Shown: positions 12,201-24,895 of the stretch, one piece after another
Numbering within the stretch: position 1 is the first letter of the stretch
How the letters are laid out: each line of letters starts with the position of its first letter
NCBI RefSeq assembly: GCF_001625195.1
Contig: NC_054389.1
Coordinates: 3,344,520 to 3,408,519 of the forward strand
Length of the DNA: 64,000 nucleotides
Origin: Drechmeria coniospora
Taxonomy: Eukaryota; Ascomycota; Sordariomycetes; Hypocreales; Ophiocordycipitaceae
Reading direction: 5' to 3'
Notes under the pieces: model-generated
Told to the model about the DNA's origin: nothing
Databases searched by the model: none
The model's input: only the letters and a program-made list of their open reading frames with translations
Program-made: the position numbers and the translations under genes

Positions 12201-13855
12201 TCCTACTAGGACTAGTAGGTTGCAAGGAACCAACGGACCTACTAGTCCTACTAGGACTAGCGCAGCAGAGGGGGTCCTAGCCCAGCTAATAGAGGATCTA
12301 CCAGATACCTCTCTTCCAGATGCACTAGAACCAAAAGACAACCCTAACCTAATGGATCTTAACCTAGCGTATTGGATCCAGGACCTATACTACTAAGCTA
12401 AGGCAAAGCAACTACTAAATAGTAGCGAGCCTACTAGCTATAAGCAGGTACTTAAGTTAGACAATAAAGACCAGTAGATAAGTACTATATTTTCGGAATT
12501 CCAGTAACTTATCTAAGTAGGGGTATTTTATTTTATCCCCCTTCAAGAAATACCAACTAGTAGGCGACTTCTAAAAAGCCAACTTATACTACAAGTTAAA
12601 AAGGATTAGCAAAATAACCCTAGTAAATTTAAGGTATAACTAGTAGCTAAGGGATTTATACAAATTAAAGGCCTTAATTACCTAAAGACTTTTATAACTA
12701 CTAGTATTCTACCTACCTAAAGGATACTACTAGCCCTAGCTGCCCAGAACAACTAGTACGTCGAACAGATCAACTTTATTAGTACTTTCCTAAACAGTAA
12801 GCTACCCGAAGTTAATTATCTTAAAATTCCCAAGGGACTAGAAGTATTTATTAGTCTTAATAAGACTAATAATTTAGTTAAGCTACTAGCTACGCTAGGC
12901 TATAACCTAGCAGTTAAATAAGGTATCCTTTTAAAAAAGGCACTTTACGGCCTAAAACAGGGACCTAGAGAGTAGTAGGAGGTACTTACTAAACTGTTAT
13001 AACAATACGGATATAGCCCTCTTGTATCTAATCCGGCTATCTACTATAATAGTACTACTAGTACTTATATAGTTAGCTACGTTAACGACTACCTACTTAT
13101 TGGACTAAACCTTATATATATTAATAAGTTAAAATAACAACTATACAAGGTATACCCAATTAAAGACTGCAAATAGGCCGCCTTCTTCTTAGGCGTATAG
13201 ATTAGTCGAACGACTAAAGGTATTACCCTTAGCCAAAAAGGGTATATTAAGGAAGCCCTAACCCGATTTAGGTTAAAGGAGGCCAAGGCAGTAGTAATAC
13301 CGCTATAGCTAGAAGTACTTAAGTAGGCTATTATAACGCCCCTTGCTCCCTTGTCCGCAACCGACCAACTAGTATACTAATAGATAGTAGGAACTTTAAT
13401 ATACCTTATGCTACTAACCCGACTAAATATAGCCTTTGCAATCCAATAGCTATCTCGGTATATGTACTAGGCTACTAGTTTATAGCTATTAGCCGGTAAG
13501 AACCTCCTTTAATATCTAAAAGGAACTATAGACCTAGCTATCTACTATTAGTCTAAGTCCGCAGCACCCAACCTACTCGGATTTTCCAATAGCGACTTTA
13601 TAGGTAACTTAGATTCTTCTAAGTCTACCTATAGGTACCTCTTTACCCTAGTAGGCAAACCAATCTACTAGAAATCAAAAAGGGCTAATACTATTGCTCT
13701 TTCTACTATAGAAGCAGAATCGGATGCCCTACTGGAAGCTATTTAGGAACTTAAATAGCTAGATAGTCTATTTACAGAAATAGGCAAGGGTCTTATAAAG
13801 CCTATTCTACTTCTATACAACAATAATAGATCTATCTCTAATACTAATAACCCTA
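9270..13855 (+). pseudogene. Copia C2 gag-pol, RIP-inactivated
   Basis: This is the polyprotein region of C2, collinear with C4: gag, then protease region, VPRS repeat, integrase, reverse transcriptase and the start of RNase H, cut at 13855 by C4. Readable islands include the VPRS repeat island (10843-11133) and the PTSPTRTS repeat island (12139-12396). Stops interrupt every domain, most of them TAG at positions where C4 has CAG or TGG, which is the RIP signature. No product can be expected. The remaining RNase H codons lie right of C4 at 20661-20860. Confidence 0.85.
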
Positions 13856-13860
13856 ATTAG

Positions 13861-14597
13861 TATTAAAATACTGGTATTTATACTAGTAAGACTACCTAAA
13901 TAGGATACTATCCTATTAGTATTAGTACTAGTACTACTAGTACGGATGCTATACTATACTGCGAGTATTAGTAAGCATATTGAGTTGACTAATAGTATAC
14001 AATATACTACTTCTCCGAACTATAACTCGGAGCGACGCACGGCAGTACTACTACCGACCAACTCACTACTGCAATGTGACCTATACATATAGTAGCCAGT
14101 CGACTACTGGAGCCAATTAATCGGAACGATAATTGCTGCTCTCCCAATCGCTACTAGTGCTTACCAGCCCATAATACTAACTTGGGCCGGACCACCTATT
14201 CATTATGTAATAGAATTAGCCAAGCTAATAACTAAAACAATCCATCCAACCTTATGACGGAAGCAGTCAACTAACGAGTAACTAAAACAGTTATCCAACT
14301 GTATAATGGTTTCAGCCATTTAAGCCATAGTACGATGGCGCCTTTAATCTACGATGGAATCTCCGATAAAGCCGTTATTGGGGATTGTTCTGTAGATATA
14401 AATAGCTACTCTTTTCCGGTACTGTAGCTAGAAGAAATAATCGCATTCGTTTGTATAATTTGGTACTACTAATTATGCACTCTTGCCCAGTTACTAACTG
14501 GCACTTCCCTTATTACTGTTACTAACAGTATAATTGATTTACTAGTCCGTGCGATATATTTCTACTATCCCCTCCTCTTGCGCATTAATTGCAAAGA
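13861..14597 (+). repeat. 5' LTR of C4
   Basis: This 737-bp LTR begins TATTAAAATACTGG (original TG probably changed to TA by RIP) and ends ATTGCAAAGA. A TATA box (TATAAATAG) lies at about 14396-14404, and the segment after it should be the R/U5 region. It is nearly identical to the 3' copy at 19919-20655, consistent with a fairly recent insertion. Confidence 0.92.
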
Positions 14598-16610
14598 GGT
14601 TATAAGCCCGGAAGGACTATAATTAATCCCCTAGAATTGATCTGTGCGACTTACTAAGTCGCCTACCAGTACTACTGGTAAATCGCACAAGAACGACTAT
14701 TGTGACTTATTAAGTTACCTACTAGTACTATTAGTAACTCTTGGTCTAACTCAGGAACTTACCAAGTTACCTACCAGTACTACTAGTAACGATTGATTGA
14801 CTTCTGTAACCTACTAGTACTACTAGTAATTCTTGGTCGAACTCTGTAACTTACTAAGTTACCTACCAGTACTACTGGTAACGCTTGGTTGTCTCTAAGC
14901 TACGGCTCCTCTTCCTACTAGTACTACCAGTAGGAGACCTAACTGCTAGTATTACTAGCTAGGTAAGTAAGGTAAGACTGGAATCTAGTTACTAACTAGA
15001 AAATAGATCCCAATAACTAAGGTCAGAAGACTAACCTATTGGAAATTGAAAAACATCTACGGGAACAACAAACGCAAATCGACGAACTGCTACGGCAACT
15101 TAATACTGTTGTCCTAAGGATACAAGAACGACTAGATTTAATAGAGTCTACCCTTAGTACTAGTACTAGTCTCAATAGGGTAGAGGAAGGCTATTCTAAC
15201 TATGCGCTGAATAAAAAGGCATTTAACTTCCCTAAATATGCAAAACTTAAAGGTACTAAGAACTATAAGCTATAGGAGCAATCCCTAGCAATATACCTTT
15301 AAGCCCTTAATCTGGAAGGTTTTTTGGATAAACCTTCAATAGCATCTAGTTTTTCAGGCAGGAATTAAGCCAATTTACTTATACTACTACGGGATAGCTA
15401 TTCGAAAGAAATCTTAGCATTAACTGCTTATATTAAAAATCTAACTTAAATTTATCTATTATTGAAGAAGCATTACTGCGAAGGCTACGAAGCTAAGCGC
15501 TCCAACCTATATAAGGCCTACTATAGTCTTACATTCAAGGGGTATAAAGGAACACTTAATGCATTTAATACTGAATTTAATAGTCGACTTACTAGGCTAT
15601 TACTAGCTGGAGCAATAATTAATCTATTAGACCAAACTAATTATTACCTTGCATCTGTTGAACCTATATTTCTACATTGGGTAGCTATTTAGGAAAATAA
15701 CCTTATATCTTCTAAAGCACTAGGACTCCAATCGGATATCTTTAACCTATAATATCTTATGGCTAACCTAATAAAAGAATATCGAAACTCTAGTACTACT
15801 GGAACGAATATATTTAGTTACCAGACATCTCAAGGACCTAAGAAAAAGAAGAAGGGAAATAAGTTTAATAAATCTAACCAATCGAGTCAACCTAATAAAT
15901 CAATTCAATCCAAGAAACTAAATAAATCCAACCAATCGGCCAAGCAACCAAAGGATGCTACTAGTTTCCTGGTTGGTAACTATAGCCTAACTGTTAGCTG
16001 TATGGACTTACCTAATTCCCACTAAGAATCAGATACCAATTCTATACAAGAATTGGAGATATTACCCAACTTGGATAATATCGGTACACTATATAGTATT
16101 ACTAATACTGATGTGTACAATTAGGGCCTAATCTACGATACTGGCTCGACCTGCTATTTAGTAAACAATCGGTCTAAGTTTTTAAACTTCCGACCAATTG
16201 CAAAATCCCAGTCAAAACCAATTACAACTAGAGGTAGTCCTATCTACCCTAGTGGAATTGGGAATACAGAATTTACAGTATTAATTAATACTAACCCACC
16301 AACCTATAGTACACTTATACTAAAGGAGGTACTATATATTCCGAAGCTGGAAGTTAATATTATTAGTGGGATATACCACTACGGATTAGGGGGAACACTT
16401 ATTAAGGAATCCCTATATAACTCGAACCGAAAAGTATACGGCCTACTAAACTTCCAAAGGTACGGCTTCTTCCTACAATAAGAAGGTCTAGATACACCTA
16501 CCTTAAATAAGTCGGATTTAGCCCACTTCTGCTACTATAGCAGCTACGGAATTATAGTGGAAATTCCTACGCAACAACCTTCCTGGGCCAACGAGGCAGA
16601 AGACTATACG

Positions 16611-16690
16611 GTACCTAGATCGGTACCTAGGTCGGCACCTAGATCGGTGCCTAGGTCGGCACCTAGATTGGTACCTAAGTCGGTACCTAG
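16611..16690 (+). repeat. 12-bp coding minisatellite (VPRS repeat) in Copia C4
   Basis: About seven imperfect copies of a 12-bp unit (like GTACCTAGATCG) encode Val/Ala-Pro-Arg-Ser tetrapeptides between protease and integrase. The same array has about nine units in C2 (10820-10930) and about ten in C1 (1005-1132, minus strand), so copy number varies between copies of one family. Confidence 0.85.
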
Positions 16691-17954
16691 TCCTATACCA
16701 AGACCGGGACTTAGACTAAGACTAGGTCCTAGCCCAACTACCAGTTCGGCTAGTATAAGGGACCTTACTAAGGCTACCTTATATAAAGACCCTGTAGAGG
16801 ACCCAGTCCCTATAGAGGCAACAGACCTACTAGTAGCCCTAACTACTAGTACTAAGGAACAGGCTATTCCGACTACCAGTACGGAATCCAGCAACCAGTC
16901 TTACCAAAGACTATTGCAATAAGCAAGCATTTAGTACATACGACTAGGATATATTAGTTTGCCACTTTTGAAAAAGACTAGTAAAATTACTAGTGGGCTA
17001 CCTAACTTTATATCTATTAAGGTTGCCGACTTCCAATGCATTGCCTGTATACGGGCAAAATCCACAAGACGCTAGTTAAGGGAACTAATTAAGGACCCAG
17101 ACTGTACACTTAACTCAATCGAAGGGGATACATTTGGGATTAAACCTATATCCTATGATCGAAAATCTATTGGATTAATACTAATTAATCGAAAATCCCG
17201 ATTCCGTTGGGTATATATCCTACCCAATAAGGAAGGACCAACAATTCTCCAGGCTATAAAGAACTTCTTTCAAAGCCTAAAAACACACTATAGCCGTTAC
17301 CCAAAAAGGCTATTCTATAATGGAGGACCTGAAATCAATACATTGTTACAGGACTGGTTGGGTACTAAAGGAATACTAGTCGATACGTCTTGCCCGTATA
17401 CCCCCGAACAAAATGGACTTACCGAACGGTCTATATAAGTTATCCTAGACCGGCTACGAGCAACTATGATTTGGGCTGGCCTCCCACTTTTCCTCTGGTC
17501 TGCTATACTTCCTGCTATAGTCAACCTAGTTAACTATACTGCAATTACCAATAGGGACCTAAGCCCCTATTAATTGCTTAAGCAGGAACTACAAGGGCTA
17601 AAAACACCACCAAACCTTACAGCCTATAAGGCTATTGGTGCCTACTGCGAAGTCCTAATCCCTTATTAGAAACGGATTCAAAGTGCTAAATTAGCATAAC
17701 GCACAGAACCAGTAAGGCTACTAGTAACGCTAGGTTCAAAAACATACCTTGTATATATACCTTCCAGAAGGGCAGTTACTAAAACTACCTTCCTAAAAAT
17801 CCTAGAAGGTATTGGCCCTATCTCCCAAGGACTTCAACGACTACCAAGTCCTAGTCCCTAAGGACTAAAGTCAGAGGGGGAAATTGAGATAGAAGATTAT
17901 ATCTTACAAACTACCTCTAGTCCCCAAACACCTAGGGAGACAGAGGGGGTCAAT

Positions 17955-18090
17955 AGACCTACTAGTCCTACTGGGACCAGTAGACCTACCAGTCCTACTA
18001 GGACCAGTAGACCTACTAGTCCTACTAGGACTAGTAGACCTACTAGGACCAGCAGGCTGCAAGAAGCCAACGGACCAACTAGTCCTACTA
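17955..18090 (+). repeat. ~30-bp coding repeat (PTSPTRTS) in Copia C4
   Basis: Three to four units encode Pro-Thr-Ser-Pro-Thr-Arg-Thr-Ser-like peptides between integrase and reverse transcriptase. C2 (12180-12265) and C3 (37955-38030) have about two units. It is probably a flexible linker. Confidence 0.8.
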
Positions 18091-19918
18091 GGACTAGTAC
18101 AACAGAGGGGGTCCTGGCCTAGCCAACAGAGGATCTACTAAATACCTCCCTTCCAGATGCACCAGAACTAAAAGACAACCCTGACCTAATAGATCTTAAC
18201 CTAACGTATTGGATCCAGGACCTATACTACCAAGCCAAAGCAAAGCAAATACTAGTTAGCAGCGAGCCTACTAGCTGGAAGCAGGTACTTAAGTCAGACA
18301 ACAAAGACCAGTGGATAAGTGCTATATTCTTAGAATTCCAGCAACTTATCCAGGTAGGGGTATTCTACTTTATTCCTCTAAAAGAAATACCAACTGGTCG
18401 GAGACTTCTGAAAAGTAGACTTATACTACGAGTCAAAAAGGATCAGCAGAATAACCCCGTTAAATTTAAGGCACAACTAGTAGCTAAGGGATTTATGCAA
18501 ATTAAAGGCCTTAACTATATAGAGACTTTTGCAACTACTAGCATTCTACCTACTTAGAGGATACTATTAGCCCTAGCTGCCCAGAATAACTGGTATGTCG
18601 AGCAAATTAACTTTATTAGTGCCTTCCTAAACAGTAAGCTACCTAAAGTTAATTATCTTGAAATTCCCGAGGGACTGGAAGTATTTATTAGTCTTAATAA
18701 GAATAATAACTTAGCTAAGCTACTAGCTAAGCTAGGCTATAATCCAGCAGTTAAACAAGGTATCCTTTTAAAAAGGGCACTCTACGGCCTAAAACAAGGA
18801 CCTAGAGAGTAGCAGGAGGCACTAGCCAAACTGCTATAACAACACGGATATAGCCCTCTTATATCTAACCCGGCTATCTACTATAATAATACTACTAGTA
18901 CTTATATAGTTAGCCATATCGACGATTGCCTACTTATTGGACCAGACCTTGCATATATTAACCAGCTGAAATAGTAACTATACAAGGTTTACCCAATTGA
19001 AGACCGCGGGCAGGCTGCTTTCTTCCTAGGCGTACAGATTAGTCGAACAACTAAGGGAATTACTCTTAGTCAAAAAGGGTATATCGAGGAAGCCCTATCC
19101 CGATTTGGGCTAACGGAGGCCAAGGCAGTAGTAATCCCACTACAGCCAGGGGTACTTAAACAGGCTATTACTACGCCCCTTCCTCCCTTGTCCGCTACCG
19201 ACCAACTGGTATACCAACAAATAGTAGGGACTCTAATATACCTTATGCTATTAACCCGACCAGATATAGCCTTTGCAATACAATAGCTATCTCGGTATAT
19301 GCACCAGGCTACTAGCCTACAGCTGTCAGCTGGCAAGAACCTTCTTCGATATTTAAAAGGAACTATAGACCTAGCTATTTACTATTGGTCTAGGTCTGAG
19401 TCTCCAGTACCCAATTTATCTGGATTTTCCGATAGCGATTTTGCAGGTAACTTAGATTCCTCTAAGTCAACCTATAGGTACCTCTTCACCTTAGCAGGCG
19501 GACCTATCTGCTAGAAATCAAAAAGGGCTAGTACTATTGCTCTTTCTACCGTAGAGGCAGAATCGGATGCCCTATTGGAAGCTATTCGGGAACTTAAATA
19601 GCTAGATAGTCTGTTTACTAAAATAGGCAAAGGTCTCCAAAAACCTATTCCACTATTATGTAACAATAATGGATCTATCTCTAATGCCAATAACCCCAAT
19701 CAGCATAACCGAACAAAGCATACATTGCTAAAGTTCCGGTATATACGGTAAGAAACAACTAACGGACTAGCCAAAATCAGCTACCTAAATACCAAGTCTA
19801 TGCCTGCCGATAGCCTTACTAAGGCTCTTACTGCTAATCTCTTCCAACGCTACCTTGGCCTACTAGGTCTCCAAGGAATCCCTATTTAGCAGTAGTCATA
19901 CTAGCTAAATAGAGGGAG

Positions 19919-20655
19919 TATTAAAATACTGGTATTTATACTAGTAAGACTACCTAAATAGGATACTATCCTATTAGTATTAGTACTAGTACTACTAGTA
20001 CGGATGCTATACTATACTGCGAGTATTAGTAAGCATATTGAGTTGACTAATAGTATACAACATACTACTTCTCCGAACTATAACTCGGAGCGACGCACGG
20101 CAGTACTACTACCGACCAACTTACTACTGCAATGTAACCCATACATGTAGTAGCCAGTCGACCACTGGAGCCAATTAATCGGAACGACAATTGCTGCTCT
20201 CCCAATCGCTACTAGCGCTTGCCAGCCCACAATACTAACTTGGGCCGGACCACCTATTCATTATGTAATGGAATCAGCCAAGCTAATAACTAAAACAATC
20301 CATCCAACCTTATAACGGAAGCAGTTAACTAACGAGTAACTGAAACAGTTATCCAACTATATAATGGTTTTAGCCATTTAAGCCATAGTACGATGGCGCC
20401 TTTGATCCACGATGGAATCTCCGATAAAGCCGTTATTGGGGATTGTTCTGTAGATATAAATAGCTACTCTTTTCCGGTACTGTAGCTAGAAGAAATAATT
20501 GCATTCGCTTGTATAATTTGGTACTACCAATTGTGCACTCTTGCCCAGTTACTAACTGGCACTTCCCTTATTGCTGTTACTAATAGTATAATTGATTTAC
20601 TAGTCCGTGCGATATACTTCCACTATCCCCTCCTCTTGCGCATCAATTGCAAAGA
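19919..20655 (+). repeat. 3' LTR of C4
   Basis: This is the second 737-bp LTR copy, starting right after the polypurine tract and ending at the ATTAG duplication. The two LTRs differ by scattered substitutions, mostly transitions. Confidence 0.92.
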
Positions 20656-20660
20656 ATTAG

Positions 20661-20875
20661 TACAACCGAACAAAGCATATACTGCTAAAGTTCCGGTATA
20701 TTCAGCAAGAAGCAGTAAACGGACTAGCCAAAATTAGTTACCTAAACACTAAGTCTATACCTACTGACGGCCTTACTAAGGCCCTTACCGCTAATCTCTT
20801 CTAACGCTACCTTGGCCTACTAGGTCTCTAAGGGATCCCTATTTAGCAATAGTTATACTAGCTAAATAGAGGGGG
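20661..20875 (+). pseudogene. C-terminal RNase H remnant of Copia C2
   Basis: After the C4 target duplication the C2 coding sequence resumes with the Asn-Arg/Pro-Asn-Lys-Ala stretch that C4 has at 19707. It then runs to the polypurine tract, so it is the end of the C2 polyprotein. It has in-frame stops and is collinear with 19707-19918. Confidence 0.88.
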
Positions 20876-21734
20876 TATTAAAAATACTAGTATTTATATT
20901 AGTAAGACTACCCAAATAGAATACTATCCTATTACTACTACTACTAGTAGTAACTACTAGAAGTACTACTACTAGTAAATATACTATACTATACTACGAG
21001 TATTAGTAAGTATATAGAGTTAACTAATAGTATACAATATACTACTTCTCCGAACTACGACTTAGAGCGACTGCCGGTAGTACTACTGCCAGCCAACCTA
21101 CTACTACAACCTGACCTATATATATAGTAGTTAGTCGACTACTAGAGTTAATTAATTGGAATACTAATTAATATTCTCCCAACGGCTACTAGCCGTTACT
21201 AGCTAAGAGTACTACTCTTAGCAATTTAAACTATAGTACAGGGACAACTAAGCCGGTAACTTACCGTACGAATACGACCAAGCAGGTAACCTACTGTACA
21301 GTATAATAGACTGGCCACCTGACTTAACAGGCTTATATATGCGTATATTAGTACGGTAATTATAGTCTCGACTTAGGTACACTGGGTTATTGCAGATCGT
21401 ATATGCGTATATTAGTATAGTAGTTATAGTCTCGACTTAGGCATACTAAGTTATCGCAGATCGTATATACGCATATTAGTATAGCAGTTATAGTCTCGAC
21501 CCAGGAACCTAAGGTTATCGAGGTACTACCTCTAAGACATAAATAGTCCTATTTCTCCTGTACTGTACTTAATAGAATAATCGCATTCGTTTGTATAATT
21601 TAGTACTACTAAGTTTATACTCTTACCCAGTTACTAACTGGTACCCATTTTACTGTTACCAACAGCCTAATTAATTCCCTAGTCCGTGCGATATACTTCT
21701 ACTACCCCTCTTCTTACGCACCTAAATTGCAAGA
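20876..21734 (+). repeat. 3' LTR of Copia C2 (859 bp) with internal ~64-bp tandem repeats
   Basis: The LTR starts TATTAAAAATACTAG after a GAGGGGG tract and ends ATTGCAAGA before GATAT. It is longer than the C4 LTR because of about three tandem copies of a ~64-bp unit (about 21336-21525), each containing ATTAGTA..GTTATAGTCTCGAC. The aberrant 5' LTR of the same element keeps two of these units (8481-8580). Confidence 0.85.
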
Positions 21735-23949
21735 GATATTAGAATAATAGGTATAGTAGGCAGAAGTCCTTATAAACTTTAATTACTTACTATAGTATAG
21801 ACTAAGCTTATAGGTATAATAGCTAAATGTACTCTTATATTAGGAATAGGATAAGAAGAATATACTATACCTAGAATAAATACTTTAGCTAGTATTAATC
21901 TCTATACTATAGGAGGTACCTAAAGGCTAACCTATATAAGAAGGTCCTAATACCTAGGATATAGTAATTACAAATACAAGAACAAACCGGACCTAGGCTA
22001 AGTATAAAGTACTAAGTACCTAAGATATAATAGCTATAGATATAGGGGCGGACTAGGTCTATCTAAAGACGGAAGGGGGATAAGGAGCTATTAATATATT
22101 CTAACTACTCCTAGTAGTATAAGAATAAATAGAAAGGAAAATACTATTCCTATAAAATATACTAACTAACTACTCTTCCTAAAACCCTACCTATAGGAAT
22201 TATAGGATTAGGTATTACAAAACAATATAATATATAAAGCTTAATAATAAATAGTTATAATAGGTATATAGAAATTCCTAGTAAAAGTAAAAATAAAAGA
22301 ATAAATAGCTAATTATACTATTAATACTTATAGTATAATATACTATAAGGGATACCTATAGTTATTAGCGTAGGAACTATTAATAATATAAATAATACAA
22401 TAGGTATATAAATTACCTATATTAGGCTACCTTAGTTAAAATAGAATATTCTAAGTACTTTAGTAGGACTTTTACTAAAATAATATATTATAGGATATAG
22501 TATAGTATATTTAGAATTACTACTATTACTAAAGCTATAAGAGCTATTTATAAAAATAAGGACTCCTATAACTAATTCCCCTACTAGACTATTATTAAAA
22601 GTAGATATTAATTAACTTTATAACTAACCTATTAGTATAGAATAATAAGGACCCTTAATTTTTAATAGTTATTATAACTACCTCTCTAAATTTATTTAAC
22701 TAAAGGCAATAACTACAATAAGTATAAAGGCTTATATAGAATAGTTTAAGACCTATTAGTAGTAATTTAGGGGTTTTCCTACCCAAATTATAATAAATTA
22801 AAAATTAAACTAGCTTAGTAAGTTCTAGATATTCTTATACTCCCTTATTAGTATAGAGTAACTCCTATTAACTTTATACTACCCTTAGACGGATAGGGGT
22901 ACTAAGAGGGTAAATTAAGAAATTTAAGCTACTCTATAGATCCTAATCTTATTTAAGTAATTTAACTAACTAGCCTACCTAACTACCTACTAACTTACCT
23001 TAAATAATAGGAAGTCTTTAGTTATAGGAGTTAGCCTAAATAAACTATTATTAAATTATAAAATTAATATAATACCTAGGGTAAAAAATAACTAGGTAAG
23101 TATAATAATACTAAAAGGAAGAGCTATTACTTTTCTATAATACCTAAGGGAAGGAATAGAAATTATATAAGTAGCTATTGCCTTTATATAATAATACTTA
23201 TATAAGTTAGTAGTAGCTTTAGGTTGCCTAGTAGAAAAGTTCTAGGTAAATAATAAGGTCTAGCTTAGCCTTAAATATATTAAAACCAATAGGCTATATA
23301 GGAAGCTAAACTAAATAGCTTTTAAGTTTATAGTACTAGTAGTACTAATACTACTTATAGTAATACTAGATATTCCTTAGGGCTTATACCCTACCTTTTA
23401 TATAAACCTTATTAAAAGGGTAGTAAATAACCCCTTACCTAGCTAAATAGTATAAGATTTAGAGCTAGGCTTACTACTAATCTAAGATAAGGATAGTACC
23501 TTACAAAAGGAATACTAAGTTAAATATATCCTTATAATAAAAGGAGCCTAAGGCCAAAGGGGATAATATAATACCCTTATAAAATAGCTAGATTATAAAT
23601 AACTAACCTAAAAACTAATAAAGGCCCTAAAGTAAATAGAAGCCCTAAAGAAATTTATATAGTAATAGGGAGATCCCTATATAAATAGTAAAGTATAAGT
23701 AAGCTATAAAATAAAATATAAAATTTTAAATATACTAAAGGAAAAACCTAACCCTAAAGTAGTCCTAATAAGAACCTAACCTAATACTACTATAAATATA
23801 TACTAACTATACTACTTAGACTTATTAGTCTTTATATTCTTTTTGCTCTTATTTTTCTTAGTATTCTTCTTAAGGAGGGTCTTAAAACTATTTATTATAG
23901 TACTTAAGTAAGGGTAGAATATAACTAAGCGGGGTAGGGGTAGGGGTAT

Positions 23950-24895
23950 AAAATAAAAGCACTAAGCAATATAGGTAATATAAGGGGTAAAGGTAATAAG
24001 GTAGTATAATAAAGATATACTATTTATATAAGATAGGTATAACCTACTACTATTATAAGTAATATAGGGAGTAAAGGGGGTAGGATAGTATACTAAGGAG
24101 GAACTATTTATATAAGACTTATATAACTTATAAATATTGTAGTATATTTTGGCTAAGGTAGCTACTAACTTAATACTAATACCCTCCTATACCTACTAAT
24201 AGTATGTAAGGCTATATATATTACTCTAGATACCTATTAGGGCTTAAGCTATACCTTAGGTAAATATACTAAGCTGTATACTTAGTATAGTACTAAAACG
24301 ACTACCTACTTAAGTTAGGGTTAAGGTATTAGCAGTAAGGATAAGGGTATAGTTCGGGTTATTATTATTATTAGTAGCAGTAAGGGAAGAGATAATACCT
24401 AGCATAAGGGTAAGGGTATAGGCAAAATATATAAGGGCAGGCTCTATTTTGGATAGAGCTAGGGTATAAGCCTAAACCTAGCCTAGGGCTAAAAATTCAG
24501 GCAAAAGGATAATATAAGCACTTAGTATAGTTCCGACCTTAGAGTAGGCCTTAACTAAAATATAGATATTGCACTAAGCGTAAGTACAAAAGTTACATAG
24601 GGTACAATATAGCTAAGGGTATATAGTAAATAAATATAGTACCTAAATGCATTTAGTATATATCTATATATATAGTAACTAGTACTATAGCCCAATATAT
24701 AGTTATTATAGCTACTAGTAATAAGGTAGTTAATACAAGGGAGGTATATTCCGTATACCTCCTCTAGAGGTATAAACTCCTTATTAAAGGAATTACACTC
24801 TACTAAGTATTTACCTAGGGTATAGTAATAATCCGACTTATTAGTATAATAACTATAATATAGGCCCAAACTACATCCAGAGGGGGGGGGGAAGT
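23950..24895 (-). pseudogene. Antisense Cys-cluster accessory ORF of Gypsy-B copy 1 (degraded)
   Basis: This is the minus-strand counterpart of the accessory ORF in the complete Gypsy-B copy. An open stretch of 104 codons remains (24555-24869) and contains PLEEVYGIYLPCINYLI, which aligns with the Gypsy-E accessory protein around its first Cys pair. Most expected cysteines now read Tyr (TGC/TGT to TAC/TAT), as RIP would produce. A run of nine G on the plus strand (24882-24890) encodes the poly-Pro stretch seen upstream of the Cys cluster in the other copies. No function can remain. Confidence 0.6.

Larger units (their letters stand above)
15039..19890 (+). pseudogene. Copia C4 gag-pol polyprotein, interrupted by RIP stops
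   Basis: The order is typical of Ty1/Copia. Gag starts with MEIEKHLREQQTQIDELLRQ and has a coiled-coil-like N terminus and a lysine/asparagine-rich tail (15850-15960). The protease has the DTGST active-site motif near 16138. A short-period VPRS repeat follows (16611-16690), then integrase with a decayed zinc region (16930-17060) and the GGPEINTLL segment near 17323. A PTSPTRTS repeat lies at 17955-18090. Reverse transcriptase follows, with the IDDCLLIG motif (YVDD box) near 18918, and RNase H runs from about 19300 (SDSDFAGN) to 19890. At least a dozen in-frame TAG/TAA codons break it, most explained by CAG to TAG or TGG to TAG. It is not functional as it stands. Confidence 0.9.
13861..20655 (+). 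mobile_element. Copia copy C4, complete, nested in C2
   Basis: C4 is a complete 6,795-bp Ty1/Copia element. LTRs of equal length (737 bp) lie at 13861-14597 and 19919-20655. The target duplication ATTAG is exact (13856-13860 and 20656-20660), and removing the element plus one copy rejoins C2's RNase H region. The polypurine tract AGAGGGAG lies at 19911-19918 and the primer site at 14598-14615. It is the best-preserved Copia copy here, with open stretches up to ~120 codons, but RIP stops remain in all domains. Because it is nested, it is younger than C2, which is more heavily mutated. Confidence 0.95.
8431..21734 (+). mobile_element. Copia copy C2 (outer), carrying nested C4, with an aberrant left end
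   Basis: C2 is a RIPed Copia element inserted in Gypsy-B copy 1 with target duplication GATAT (8426-8430 and 21735-21739). Its parts are an abnormal 5' LTR (8431-8803), primer site (8804-8821), repeat-bearing leader, decayed gag-pol (about 9270-13855), the nested element C4 with its duplicated target (13861-20660), the rest of RNase H (20661-20875), a polypurine tract (GAGGGGG, 20869-20875) and a full 3' LTR (20876-21734, 859 bp). Stops are dense, and the mutations are mainly C to T and G to A relative to C4. Confidence 0.88.

Noticed and set aside
24555..24869. Possible host gene on the minus strand (104 codons)
   Set aside because: It is the decayed accessory ORF of Gypsy-B; the better copy at 35550-35780 shows the same sequence within a complete element.
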